Shown piece after piece: positions 1 to 8,361 of a stretch of 53,370 bases of DNA (its first letter is position 1; every line of letters starts with the position of its first letter). The stretch is from Acidobacteriota bacterium. GTDB lineage: Bacteria > Acidobacteriota > JAAYUB01 > JAMOQF01. The notes beneath the pieces were generated by a model. It was not told the origin of the DNA, searched no databases, and saw only the letters and a program-made list of their open reading frames with translations. The stretch is taken from NCBI GenBank assembly GCA_027064125.1, contig JAMOQF010000065.1, positions 1 through 53,370 on the forward strand. The letters run 5' to 3'. Position numbers and translations under genes: made by a program.

Positions 1-14
1 TAAATTGATTTGGT

Positions 15-61
15 TGCCTGACACCACTTGATTTTTATTAATAAAAATTTTGCCTGGCACC
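15..61. repeat. REP-like word pair, intergenic
   Basis: TGCCTGACACC lies at 15-25 and TGCCTGGCACC at 51-61, both in the same orientation. The same words or their complements recur near 7.8, 12.8, 48.1-48.5, 49.9 and 51.9 kb and only between genes. The second form contains the palindrome TGCC-T-GGCA. They resemble REP elements handled by REP-associated tyrosine transposases, but no such transposase is in this window. Confidence 0.6.
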
Positions 62-77
62 TTTTTTTCATGTGGAG

Positions 78-106
78 TTGTTTTTATCTTTTATATGTAT
101 TAAAAT
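78..106 (+). promoter_or_regulatory. putative sigma-70 promoter of aldolase operon
   Basis: TTGTTT (78-83) and TAAAAT (101-106) are separated by 17 bp. Transcription would begin near 113, upstream of a strong ribosome site (AGGAAGGA, 117-124) and the ATG at 135. The -35 match is weak and the -10 is good. Confidence 0.45.
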
Positions 107-134
107 TTCCTTTAGCAGGAAGGATTGTGAAGAT

Positions 135-905
135 ATGGATTTTAAGAGTGAATATGAGATTAAAAAGGAGATTATTGAGATAGGAAGAAGGTGCTGGATT
201 AAGGGTTGGGTGGCATCAAATGATGGGAATATAAGTGTTAAACTCTCTGAAAATGAAATTTTGACCACCGTTACAGGTGTTAGCAAGGGATTTTTGACAA
301 TGGATATGATTGTTAAAGTGGATATGGATGGAAATTTAATTGAAGGCAAAAGGAAACCTTCTTCTGAACTTCCCATGCATCTTATGGTTTATAAAGTTCG
401 AAAAGATGCGGGAGCGGTTTTACACACTCACCCTCCCTATGCCACAGGCTTTGCTGTTTCAGGGGTTTCCCTTGAAGATTGCATATTGCCTGAGATAATC
501 TTAAGTATGGGAGCGATTCCCTTAACTCCCTATGGTACTCCCTCCACAGATGAGGTTCCCAATTCCATAAAACCCTATATTGAAAAGCATGAAGGGGTTT
601 TGATGAAAAATCACGGTGCCCTTACCATTGGAAAAAATCTTTTAGAGGCTTACTATAGGATGGAGAGTCTTGAACATGCCGCAAAGATTATTTTTATTTC
701 AAGGGAGTTAGGTGGAGTTTCTCTTCTGGGAGAAGAGGAAGTTAAAAAGTTGATGGAAGTGAGGAAAAAATACAATATCCCTGAAGATAAACCAATGTGT
801 AAGATAACTAAAGACAATAAAAAGGATGTGGATGATAAACTTGTTGAAGAGGTTGTAAAAAGGGTGAGTGAAAAGTTAAAAGAATTGAGTGGAGGAGATA
901 AATGA
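135..905 (+). CDS. class II aldolase/adducin family protein (fuculose-phosphate aldolase-like)
   Basis: A 256-residue zinc-dependent aldolase of the class II aldolase/adducin superfamily, which includes L-fuculose-1-phosphate and L-ribulose-5-phosphate aldolases/epimerases. The zinc site is visible as HTHPP (H97, H99) and KNHGAL (H160), and the likely catalytic Glu is in SSELPMH (E78). The start at 135 is chosen because AGGAAGGA sits 10 bp upstream and the probable promoter lies inside the longer open frame that begins at 72. A charged tail after about residue 230 extends past the core fold. It overlaps the PilZ gene by an ATGA junction, so the two are translationally coupled. The substrate cannot be told from sequence; sugar-phosphate or methylthioribulose-type substrates are possible. 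Confidence 0.88.
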   Translation: MDFKSEYEIKKEIIEIGRRCWIKGWVASNDGNISVKLSENEILTTVTGVSKGFLTMDMIVKVDMDGNLIEGKRKPSSELPMHLMVYKVRKDAGAVLHTHPPYATGFAVSGVSLEDCILPEIILSMGAIPLTPYGTPSTDEVPNSIKPYIEKHEGVLMKNHGALTIGKNLLEAYYRMESLEHAAKIIFISRELGGVSLLGEEEVKKLMEVRKKYNIPEDKPMCKITKDNKKDVDDKLVEEVVKRVSEKLKELSGGDK

Positions 906-1216
906 ATAAGAGAAGAGATGAAAGGTACTATAAAAAAATTAGGATAAGAATTCAGGCGCCCGATGAGAATGGAAATTTTTTTGAAGAAGAGACATATGTG
1001 GAAAATTTTTCAAAGAATGGGTGCTGCATTTTAACCAGTAAGTTGATAAGGGAAAATGCACACATTATAATTTCTTCAATTGATGAAAGATTTGAATCGG
1101 AAGCAAAGGTGAAAAAAATCTGGCAGAAGGAAATAGATGGAAAGTTGAAAATGGGAGTTGAATTCTTAGATAACAGTGAAAACTGGTTGATGAATTATCT
1201 TGATAAGGAGGAATAA
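902..1216 (+). CDS. PilZ domain protein (probable c-di-GMP receptor)
   Basis: A 104-residue single-domain PilZ protein. Both ligand-binding signatures of the family are present: an arginine pair at the N-terminus (RRDERYYK, residues 4-11) and NFSKNGCC (near residue 35), matching the D/N-x-S-x-x-G motif. Binding of cyclic di-GMP is expected from the family, not shown. It overlaps the aldolase stop by 4 bases and its own stop shares one base with the sat ATG, so it is embedded in the operon. A single-domain PilZ inside a sulfate-activation operon is odd. It could modulate a neighbouring enzyme or simply be co-transcribed. Confidence 0.8.
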   Translation: MNKRRDERYYKKIRIRIQAPDENGNFFEEETYVENFSKNGCCILTSKLIRENAHIIISSIDERFESEAKVKKIWQKEIDGKLKMGVEFLDNSENWLMNYLDKEE

Positions 1217-2370
1217 TGGCAATAAAACCCCACGGTGGTATCCTGGTAAATAGATTGATAAAGGATGAAGAGAAAGAAGAATTCATTTCATCTCTTGGCC
1301 CTTTACCAGTAAAAAATGTAAATCAGCGTGAAGTATGTGATATTGAGATGATTGCTGTAGGTGCCTTTAGCCCCCTTGAGGGTTTTATGGGAAGGGATGA
1401 CTATGAATCTGTTCTTGATTTTATGAGGCTTCAAAATGGTGTTGTGTGGCCTTTACCAATAACTCTTTCCGCAACGGAAGAGGAGATTAAAGAAATTGGT
1501 TCCTCTGAGAGGATATTGCTTAAAGATGAAAGGAGTAATCTCCTTGCCCTTTTAGAAGTTGGGGAGATATTTAAAGTTGATAAAGAAGTGGAGGCTGGAA
1601 AGTGTTTAAAAACCACAAGTGATGAACATCCCGGTGTGAGATACTTAAAATCCATTGGGGATTACTATATTTCAGGTAAAGTAACTCTTATCAATAGACC
1701 CAGAAGACCTGATTTTGAAAGATATCTCCTTGATCCAAAGGAGACGAGATTTTTATTTAAGCGTAAAGGCTGGAAGAAGATTGTAGCCTTTCAGACGAGA
1801 AATCCAATTCACAGGGCACATGAATATCTCATTAAATGTGCCCTTGAAATTGTTGATGCAGTATTGATTCATCCCCTTGTGGGAGAGACAAAATCAGATG
1901 ATATTCCTGCCCATGTCAGAATGAAGTGTTATGAAGTTTTGCTTGATAATTACTTTCCAAAGACCCGTTCTACACTTTCAGTTTTTCCTGCGGCAATGAG
2001 ATATGCAGGTCCCAGAGAGGCAATACTTCACGCCATTGCCAGGAAAAATTATGGATGTACTCACTTCATAGTGGGGAGGGATCATGCTGGTGTGGGAAAT
2101 TTCTATGGCACCTATGATGCCCACTATATCTTCGATGAATTTGAAAGGGATGAGATAGATATTGAACCCCTATTTTTTGAACACTCCTTTTACTGTAGAA
2201 AATGTGGGTCCATGGCCTCCATAAAAACCTGTCCACATCCTTCAGAGGACCATTTCTTTTTAAGTGGAACAAAGGTGAGAAAGATGCTTCGAGAAGGAAA
2301 ACTTCCACCACCTGAGATGACAAGGCCTGAAGTTGCGGAAATTCTTGTAAGGGAATATAGGGGGGAATAA
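1216..2370 (+). CDS. sat: sulfate adenylyltransferase (ATP sulfurylase)
   Basis: A 384-residue monofunctional ATP sulfurylase that makes adenosine 5'-phosphosulfate (APS) and pyrophosphate from ATP and sulfate. QTRNPIHRAHE (from residue 193) holds the Q-x-R-N and H-x-x-H nucleotide-binding motifs, and GRDHAGVGNFYG is the second active-site signature. CRKCGSMASIKTCPH near the C-terminus matches the Cys3His zinc site of bacterial Sat-type enzymes. The length is normal. The start follows AAGGAGGAATA and overlaps the PilZ stop by one base. With APS kinase downstream it gives a route to PAPS; no APS reductase or sulfotransferase is in the window, so assimilation versus sulfation remains open. Confidence 0.95.
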   Translation: MAIKPHGGILVNRLIKDEEKEEFISSLGPLPVKNVNQREVCDIEMIAVGAFSPLEGFMGRDDYESVLDFMRLQNGVVWPLPITLSATEEEIKEIGSSERILLKDERSNLLALLEVGEIFKVDKEVEAGKCLKTTSDEHPGVRYLKSIGDYYISGKVTLINRPRRPDFERYLLDPKETRFLFKRKGWKKIVAFQTRNPIHRAHEYLIKCALEIVDAVLIHPLVGETKSDDIPAHVRMKCYEVLLDNYFPKTRSTLSVFPAAMRYAGPREAILHAIARKNYGCTHFIVGRDHAGVGNFYGTYDAHYIFDEFERDEIDIEPLFFEHSFYCRKCGSMASIKTCPHPSEDHFFLSGTKVRKMLREGKLPPPEMTRPEVAEILVREYRGE

Positions 2371-2371
2371 A

Positions 2372-3760
2372 ATGAAAAAATTACTTATTATCGGTCTTGA
2401 TTGCGCTACTCCTCAACTTATGTTTGATGAGTATAGAGATGAATTGAAAAATATATCGTATCTGATGGAAAATGGCGTATATGGAAAAATGAAAAGCACT
2501 ATTCCCCCCATTACAGTGCCTGCCTGGACCTCCATGGTTACAGGAAAAGATCCAGGAGAACTTGGATTTTATGGTTTTAGGAATAGGAAAAGTTATGGCT
2601 ATGAGGATCTCTACTTTGCAAATGCAAGGTTTGTCAGGGAAAAAACTCTCTGGAACTATATGTCAATGAATAGGAAGCGTTCCATCATAGTGGGAGTTCC
2701 CCAAACATATCCTCCAAAGCCCTTAAATGGAATTTTGGTATCGAGTTTTTTAACCCCGGATAAAAACTCTCAATATACCTGGCCCAGAGACATTGCAAAA
2801 CGCCTTGATGAGATAGCGGATGGAGATTATATAATTGATGTTAAAAATTTTAGAACAGACGATAAGGACTGGCTTTTAGAACAGATTTACACAATGACTG
2901 AGAGGAGGTTTAAGGTTGTAAAGGAATTTTTAAGAGGTGAACCCTGGGATTTTTTCATGTTTGTTGAGATGGGAATTGACAGAATCCATCATGCCTTCTG
3001 GAGATTTTGCGATAAAAATCACAGACTATATGAAAAGGGAAATAGGTATGAGGATGCAATTTTAAATTACTATAAATTTGTGGATGAAAAAATTGGGGAA
3101 ATCCTTGAGATTCTGGATAAAGATACTTCCATTCTTGTTGTGAGCGACCATGGGGCAAAGGGAATGAAAGGGGGAGTTTGTATAAATGATTGGTTAATTG
3201 AAAAGGGTTATCTGAAATTGAATCGCAGGGTAGAGGGAATAGAGAAATTGAGACCAGATATGATTGACTGGAAGAATACAAAGGTCTGGGGTGAAGGTGG
3301 ATATTATGGAAGGATATTTTTCAATGTAGAGGATAGGGAGCCTGAGGGTGTAATCCCCAAAGAGGAATATGATTCCTTTAGAGATAAATTTATTGAAGAA
3401 TTGAAGGAAATAAGGGATGAAAATGGAAATGATATGGGAACGGTTGTGTATAAACCGGAAGAGGTTTACAGAGAGTGTAAAAATATACCTCCTGATTTAA
3501 TCGTCTATTTTGGAAATCTTGACTACAGATCTGCAGGAACTGTGGGACATAAAGAGATCTTAATATTTGAAAATGATACGGGACCTGATGATGCAAATCA
3601 CGCCCAGGAGGGGATTTTTATTTTTGCAGACTTTCAAAATAATTTTGGTGGAAAGGAAATTTATAATTCAATTTACAATATAACCCCCTTTGTGCTTGAT
3701 TTTTATGGGATAAAAGTAAATGGGGGATTTCAGGGAGAAAATTTTCTGAACAAAATTTAA
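2372..3760 (+). CDS. alkaline phosphatase superfamily hydrolase (type I phosphodiesterase/nucleotide pyrophosphatase-like)
   Basis: A 462-residue cytoplasmic protein (no signal peptide) with the metal-site layout of the phosphodiesterase/nucleotide pyrophosphatase branch: GLDCAT (D10), ITVPAWTSMVTG with T48 as probable nucleophile, MGIDRIHH (D203, H207), SDHGAKG (D259, H260) and NHAQEG near residue 410. It starts one base after the sat stop and is followed by cysC. A nucleotide-type phosphoester or sulfate ester substrate is plausible from the context, for example recycling of PAP or cleavage of sulfated nucleotides, but this is inference. It is a paralogue of the hydrolase at 4378-5688. Other members of this family are annotated only generically. 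Confidence 0.85.
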   Translation: MKKLLIIGLDCATPQLMFDEYRDELKNISYLMENGVYGKMKSTIPPITVPAWTSMVTGKDPGELGFYGFRNRKSYGYEDLYFANARFVREKTLWNYMSMNRKRSIIVGVPQTYPPKPLNGILVSSFLTPDKNSQYTWPRDIAKRLDEIADGDYIIDVKNFRTDDKDWLLEQIYTMTERRFKVVKEFLRGEPWDFFMFVEMGIDRIHHAFWRFCDKNHRLYEKGNRYEDAILNYYKFVDEKIGEILEILDKDTSILVVSDHGAKGMKGGVCINDWLIEKGYLKLNRRVEGIEKLRPDMIDWKNTKVWGEGGYYGRIFFNVEDREPEGVIPKEEYDSFRDKFIEELKEIRDENGNDMGTVVYKPEEVYRECKNIPPDLIVYFGNLDYRSAGTVGHKEILIFENDTGPDDANHAQEGIFIFADFQNNFGGKEIYNSIYNITPFVLDFYGIKVNGGFQGENFLNKI

Positions 3761-3781
3761 AAAATTTTAGGAGGTTATCCA

Positions 3782-4381
3782 ATGGAAGGTTTTACTTTGT
3801 GGTTTACAGGTATGTCCGGTGCTGGAAAATCTACTCTTGCCAGAATGGTTGAGAAGGAACTTCTTGAGAGGGGACTAAAAGTTGAGGTGCTTGATGGGGA
3901 CATTGTGAGAACAAACCTGAGTAAGGGACTTGGCTTTTCTAAAGAAGACAGGGATGAGAATATAAGGAGAATTGGTTTTGTATGTCAACTCCTTTCCAGA
4001 AATGGAGTGGTGGCAATTGCCGCTGCAATATCTCCTTACAGGGAAATAAGAGATGAAAATAGGAGGAAAATTGGAAGATTTGTTGAGGTATATGTCAAGT
4101 GCTCAGTTGATAAATTGATAGAGAGGGATGTGAAAGGGCTATATAAAAAGGCCTTAAGTGGAGAGATAAAAAATTTTACTGGGATTTCTGATCCCTATGA
4201 GGAACCTTTGAATCCGGAAATAGTTGTTGATACTGAAAAAGAAACCCCTGAGGAAAGTTTTAAGAAAATAATTACAACCCTTGAAAAAATGGGATATATT
4301 CCCCCTTTGGAGATGGATGATTATTCTGAGGAGGAAGAGGAAAAAATCAAAAACAAACTGGAATCACTGGGGTATCTATGA
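3782..4381 (+). CDS. cysC: adenylylsulfate kinase (APS kinase)
   Basis: A 199-residue APS kinase that phosphorylates APS at the 3' position to form PAPS. The P-loop GMSGAGKST is at 10-18. [16 protein letters not shown] and [11 protein letters not shown] are family signatures for APS binding, and the [12 protein letters not shown] segment lies in the substrate region. An acidic tail ([14 protein letters not shown]) follows the kinase fold. The ribosome site AGGAGG lies just upstream. The last 4 bases overlap the next phosphatase-superfamily gene, so it is coupled to it. Sat and CysC are separate here rather than fused as in some PAPS synthetases. Confidence 0.94.
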   Translation: MEGFTLWFTGMSGAGKSTLARMVEKELLERGLKVEVLDGDIVRTNLSKGLGFSKEDRDENIRRIGFVCQLLSRNGVVAIAAAISPYREIRDENRRKIGRFVEVYVKCSVDKLIERDVKGLYKKALSGEIKNFTGISDPYEEPLNPEIVVDTEKETPEESFKKIITTLEKMGYIPPLEMDDYSEEEEEKIKNKLESLGYL

Positions 4382-5688
4382 TTTCCTTCTTAAATAAGTT
4401 TTTAAAAAGAAAAAAGAAAATTATCCTTATTGGGATTGATGGAGTTCCCTTTACCCTTTTAAAGGACTTAATTGAGAGGGGTAAACTTCCATTTTTAGGA
4501 AAGAAGTTTAAAGAAGGGATTTTTAAGGAAATTTATTCACCTCTGCCAGAGATTTCCTCTGTCAGTTGGTCAACATTTATGACCGGGAAAAATCCCGGTG
4601 AACATGGGATTTTTGGATTTACAGATGTCAGTAATGGTTATAATCTTTTCTTTCCAAATTTTGCTTCTCTGAGGGCAGAGCCCATCTGGGAACATTTACA
4701 GGAAAAAGATAAGAAGAGTGTAATAATAAATCTTCCCTCAACATATCCTGCAAGGAGGATAAATGGAGTTTTAATAAGTGGCTTTGTGGCCGTTGACTTA
4801 AATAGGGCGGTTTTCCCTCAAAATCTTTTGCCCTATTTAAATTCCATAGGGTATAAAGTTGATGTTGATAATTCCCTTGGGAAGAAGAATATTGAAGAAT
4901 TTCTAAAGGACCTTTTTGATGTTCTTGAAAAGAGATTTATTGTAGCAAAAAAACTGGTAAAAGATATTAATTGGGACTTTTTCATGTTGACCATCACAGG
5001 AAGTGATAGACTTCACCATTTTTTATTTAAAAATTTTTTAGATGAAAATAGCCCCTATCATGAAGAATTTATCAGATATTATAAAAAAATTGATGATTAT
5101 ATATCCGATTTTTTAATGGGAATTAAGAATGATTATCTTCTTCTTATGATGTCTGACCACGGATTTACAGAGGTCAGGAAAGAGGTATTTGTAAACAATA
5201 TACTTTTTGAAAATGGTTTTTTAAAGTTTAAATCCCATGAAAATAGGAGTTTTGAAGGGATAGATTTTTCAAAGACAACTGCCTTTGCCCTTGATCCGGG
5301 AAGGATATATTTAAATTTAAGGGGTAGATTTGAAAGGGGAAAAGTAGATGGCAGGGAAAGGGAGAAGATTGTAAGTGATATTAAAGAATTGTTTTACAAA
5401 CTTAATTTTGAGGGTGAAAAGATAATTAAAAATATCTTTGAGAAAGAAGAAATTTATGAGGGAAGTTTTTTAAGCGTGGCACCAGACATTATCCTTCAGT
5501 CTGAAGATGGATTTGATTTGAAGGCCTCTTTCAGAGAAATTGAAATTTTTGCTGATACACACTTTCAGGGGATGCATACAAGGGAAAATGCCTTTTTTTA
5601 TGGGGATAGTGAGTTTGAGGACCTGCTTATAAATGTGAAAGAGGTGAAGGATGTTGGGAATTTAATCTTAGACTATTTTGAAGTGTAG
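4378..5688 (+). CDS. alkaline phosphatase superfamily hydrolase, second paralogue
   Basis: A 436-residue paralogue of the protein at 2372-3760 with the same metal-ligand order: IGIDGVP (D21), a [15 protein letters not shown] block, [14 protein letters not shown], and HFQGMHT near the C-terminus. The position of the nucleophilic Thr in the first paralogue (ITVPAW) is Ser here (EISSVSW, S60), which suggests a different preference or reduced activity. A basic N-terminal stretch (KKFLKRKKK-like) precedes the fold but there is no signal peptide. It is translationally coupled to cysC by a 4-base overlap and ends tail to tail with the cytochrome gene, sharing 16 bases. The substrate is unknown. Confidence 0.83.
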   Translation: MISFLNKFLKRKKKIILIGIDGVPFTLLKDLIERGKLPFLGKKFKEGIFKEIYSPLPEISSVSWSTFMTGKNPGEHGIFGFTDVSNGYNLFFPNFASLRAEPIWEHLQEKDKKSVIINLPSTYPARRINGVLISGFVAVDLNRAVFPQNLLPYLNSIGYKVDVDNSLGKKNIEEFLKDLFDVLEKRFIVAKKLVKDINWDFFMLTITGSDRLHHFLFKNFLDENSPYHEEFIRYYKKIDDYISDFLMGIKNDYLLLMMSDHGFTEVRKEVFVNNILFENGFLKFKSHENRSFEGIDFSKTTAFALDPGRIYLNLRGRFERGKVDGREREKIVSDIKELFYKLNFEGEKIIKNIFEKEEIYEGSFLSVAPDIILQSEDGFDLKASFREIEIFADTHFQGMHTRENAFFYGDSEFEDLLINVKEVKDVGNLILDYFEV

Positions 5689-6707
5689 ATGTAGTTTAAA
5701 AGAAGATTAACTTCTTCCTTTGATAAATTATACCCTTTCATACAATTTGACCCCTTTGGAAAGGATGTGAGGTCTCTTTTTAGAAGAAAGTCTTCTAACT
5801 TTTTTCGTGGATATTTTTTAAAATCCAGAAACCCACCCCCTGTTGAAATTTTATTTTTGTCATTTTTGGGTGTATGACAGTTAAAACATCCCTTTTTAAA
5901 GAAGATGTCAAATACCCTATCCCCTTTATTTTCTTTAATTATATTTTCTGCCAGTTTATCAACTACTTGAGGTGGAATTTTTAGATTTTTTATCTCTTCT
6001 GCGTGATTTGAAAGCATGAAGAGTCTAAATTTTCCCCTATCTTTTATTTTAAACTCTTTGAAAAATTTTTTTGAATGACATACAAGACATCCACAGTCTG
6101 AAGGGGTTATCTTTTCCTTTTTGGAAAGTGATAGGGGGTTGTTTGAAATTTTTATTACCTGTTGAAATAAGGCAAAAAAGTATATGGAGAGAAATAGGGA
6201 AATTATTACAAAAAATTTATTTAATTTTTTTAGTTTTTTAGAGGGAGTGAAAAAGAGTGTGGTAAATAATAATATAGATAGCAGTATTAAAGCCCCATTC
6301 AGGGTTTTAGATAGAAATAGTTTTTTTATTCCAAGAGTAAACAGGATAATAGATGTGATTGAGATATTTAGTCTTTTAACTGCAATGTTTTTTTTCTCTG
6401 AAATTAAGAATAGGGAGAGAAAAATTAATGAGATGGAAAGAAGTAGCAGGAAAATAAAGGAAAAAATTTGAAGATCCCCTCCTTTTAACCTTGTCCAGGA
6501 AAAGGTGTTTTCATATCTAAGTTTTTCAAAGTAGAGAAAGTTTGAAAATAGGAATATGGATGCTAAAATAAAGTAGAAAAAGGTGAAGTTACTGGCTTTT
6601 TCAATTTTTTTCTTTAAAAATGTAAAGAAAATCATAAAGGAGAGCAAAAAAATTGCAAAGCCTGTCGTATCAAGTATGAAAAGGGGATCTTTGTATAGAA
6701 AGTCCAT
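5673..6707 (-). CDS. membrane-anchored dihaem cytochrome c-like protein
   Basis: A 344-residue protein whose first 185 residues hold about six hydrophobic helices (near 9-30, 41-60, 80-102, 113-130, 137-153, 164-186). A soluble domain follows with two haem c attachment motifs, CLVCH (207-211) and CFNCH (274-278). A methionine in NCMKGYN near the C-terminus could be the distal ligand of the second haem. The soluble part would face the periplasm. The ATG directly abuts the stop of the cysteine synthase gene, so both probably share a transcript. No family with this exact architecture is recognised; a role in electron transfer from the quinone pool or sulfur metabolism would be inference. Confidence 0.72.
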   Translation of the reverse strand: MDFLYKDPLFILDTTGFAIFLLSFMIFFTFLKKKIEKASNFTFFYFILASIFLFSNFLYFEKLRYENTFSWTRLKGGDLQIFSFIFLLLLSISLIFLSLFLISEKKNIAVKRLNISITSIILFTLGIKKLFLSKTLNGALILLSILLFTTLFFTPSKKLKKLNKFFVIISLFLSIYFFALFQQVIKISNNPLSLSKKEKITPSDCGCLVCHSKKFFKEFKIKDRGKFRLFMLSNHAEEIKNLKIPPQVVDKLAENIIKENKGDRVFDIFFKKGCFNCHTPKNDKNKISTGGGFLDFKKYPRKKLEDFLLKRDLTSFPKGSNCMKGYNLSKEEVNLLLNYIYTSK

Positions 6708-7628
6708 TTAAGCCATTCCTTCACAGAGGGATGTAGAGAGATATCTTTCACCTCTGTCTGCGCATATGAAAACTATATTGCCCTCTTCAATTTCCTCTGC
6801 AAGTTTCAGAGCCACATAGTAATTTGCCCCGGAACTTATACCTGCAAAAATTCCCTCTTTTTCGGCAAGAAGTTTTGTGTATTTTATTGCGTCTTCATCT
6901 GATACCAATACATGGCTTGAAATTATATCCTCACTCCAGATGGGAGGAATATAACTTCCATCGAGATGAAGTAGTCCCTCAATCTTTGATATTCCCTTAT
7001 CCGGTTCAACGGCAACTATCTTTGCATCATTATTTGTTTCAAATATCTTTTTTCCTGCTCCCATTAACATTCCACCTGTGCCTAAACCTGCCACAAAGTA
7101 GTCAACCTTTTCATCTTCCATGTCTCTTACTATTTCGCTCCCAGTTCCATGGTAGTGGGCATATACATTTCCCATATTTCCATTTTGATTCAGATAAAAG
7201 AAATTTTTCCCACCATCTTTTTCCATAAGTTCTTCACAAGCCTCTATGTGACTGTGGGGATTGTCGCCTGAGGTGAGGATAAGTTCTGCACCGTACATCC
7301 TCATTATTATTCTTCTCTCCAAACTTTTATTTTCTGGCATGTAGACTCTACATTTGTACCCCATTGCCCTTGAGATCATTGCCATTGCTATTCCTGTATT
7401 TCCACTTGAGGCGTCAACTATTGTTTTTTCCTTTGTAAGTTCTCCACTTTTTTCACCATCTTCAATTATATATTTTACAATTCTGTCTTTTAATGAACCG
7501 CTGGGATTAAACATTTCAAGTTTTGCATAGATATTTACCCCTTTTCTTTTGAAACTATTTTTAAGTTTAAGTAAAGGGGTATTTCCTATTAACTCATGAA
7601 TTGAATAAGATTTCCTTTTATCATCCAT
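6708..7628 (-). CDS. cysK: cysteine synthase (PLP-dependent O-acetylserine sulfhydrylase family)
   Basis: A 306-residue fold-type II PLP enzyme that forms cysteine from O-acetylserine (or a related activated serine) and sulfide. NPSGSLKDRI contains the PLP lysine, SSGNTGIAMA is the substrate loop, GTGGMLMG binds the PLP phosphate and GISSGAN closes the active site. The start at 7628 is preferred because GGAGGT lies 4 bases upstream; the longer frame would need a TTG at 7646 and places that ribosome site inside the gene. The CysM or cystathionine beta-synthase-like subgroup cannot be excluded. It sits beside the sulfate-activation genes but on the opposite strand. Confidence 0.88.
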   Translation of the reverse strand: MDDKRKSYSIHELIGNTPLLKLKNSFKRKGVNIYAKLEMFNPSGSLKDRIVKYIIEDGEKSGELTKEKTIVDASSGNTGIAMAMISRAMGYKCRVYMPENKSLERRIIMRMYGAELILTSGDNPHSHIEACEELMEKDGGKNFFYLNQNGNMGNVYAHYHGTGSEIVRDMEDEKVDYFVAGLGTGGMLMGAGKKIFETNNDAKIVAVEPDKGISKIEGLLHLDGSYIPPIWSEDIISSHVLVSDEDAIKYTKLLAEKEGIFAGISSGANYYVALKLAEEIEEGNIVFICADRGERYLSTSLCEGMA

Positions 7629-8226
7629 TTTTACCTCCATAACCAAAAATAGTCAGTATAAACCAATGTCTTTTCCTTTTCAATAAAATCTCAAAATCTA
7701 CAATTGATTTTTGGGAAAGGGTATTTTTAAGAAGGAAATTAGAAAAAATTGAGGAATAAAGCAGGAAGTAAGTAAGAAAGGTGCCAGGCAAGATTTAAAA
7801 TAAAAAGTGTCAGGCAAAAAATTTAAGAGAAATTTAAGGGGCTTTTAGGGTGGGTAAGTAAGAAAACAGATTAAATTCTGACAAGGAGAAAAATTTGGTG
7901 TCAGGCAAAATTAGATAACTTAATAAATCTTGTTTACTAAACGCAAAACTTTCTTAATTCTTGAAAAGTGGAAAAGTGGTATTTGCTTTAAAGACAGTTT
8001 GCTTTACTTTAGATCTTTTTTGTTTTAACATTGTTCTTATTATGTGAGTGTTTTGTGAGTTTGCTTTCACCTTTTAGATAAATGGTAATTTTTTTATATC
8101 GCTTTATTTAAGCGCACATACAAGACTTTTTATAGGACAATCACGGATACGGTGAAATGAATTTTTATGGATGAAAAAATTTAAAAATGTTATACTTATA
8201 CCTTATTTTTTTGTTTAATTTATGAA
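7629..8226. other. intergenic region with three REP-like words
   Basis: About 600 bases without a convincing gene. Three REP-like words in one orientation are at 7780-7790 (GGTGCCAGGCA), 7807-7816 (GTGTCAGGCA) and 7897-7907 (GGTGTCAGGCA). Their orientation is opposite to the pair at 15-61. The promoters of the cysteine synthase gene (reverse) and the glycosyltransferase operon (forward) must lie here or nearby, but no clear hexamer pair stands out. Confidence 0.6.
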
Positions 8227-8352
8227 ATGAGCTGGAAACTTATCTTTCTATGGTGTTTGATATTTTTATATGGGGGATTTGTTGTATTTGTAATTTTAGA
8301 TGTAATATTTGGTTTTTGCTGTTCTCCGGGAATAAAGAAAAAGAAAAAGTGA
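8227..8352 (+). CDS. possible 41-residue single-span membrane peptide
   Basis: An open frame beginning MSWKLIFLWCLIFLYGG encodes one hydrophobic helix of about 25 residues, a CCSPG turn and a run of lysines at the C-terminus. It ends 9 bases before the glycosyltransferase start and reads in the same direction. This would fit a small membrane partner or a coupled leader ORF for that operon. No Shine-Dalgarno is evident and the region is AT-rich, so it could be a chance frame. I do not recognise a family. Confidence 0.35.
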   Translation: MSWKLIFLWCLIFLYGGFVVFVILDVIFGFCCSPGIKKKKK

Positions 8353-8361
8353 TGGGAAAAA

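Noticed and set aside
72-134. Longer N-terminus of the aldolase starting at 72
   Set aside because: No ribosome site at 72, and the probable promoter (78-106) lies inside that extension. AGGAAGGA fits the ATG at 135.
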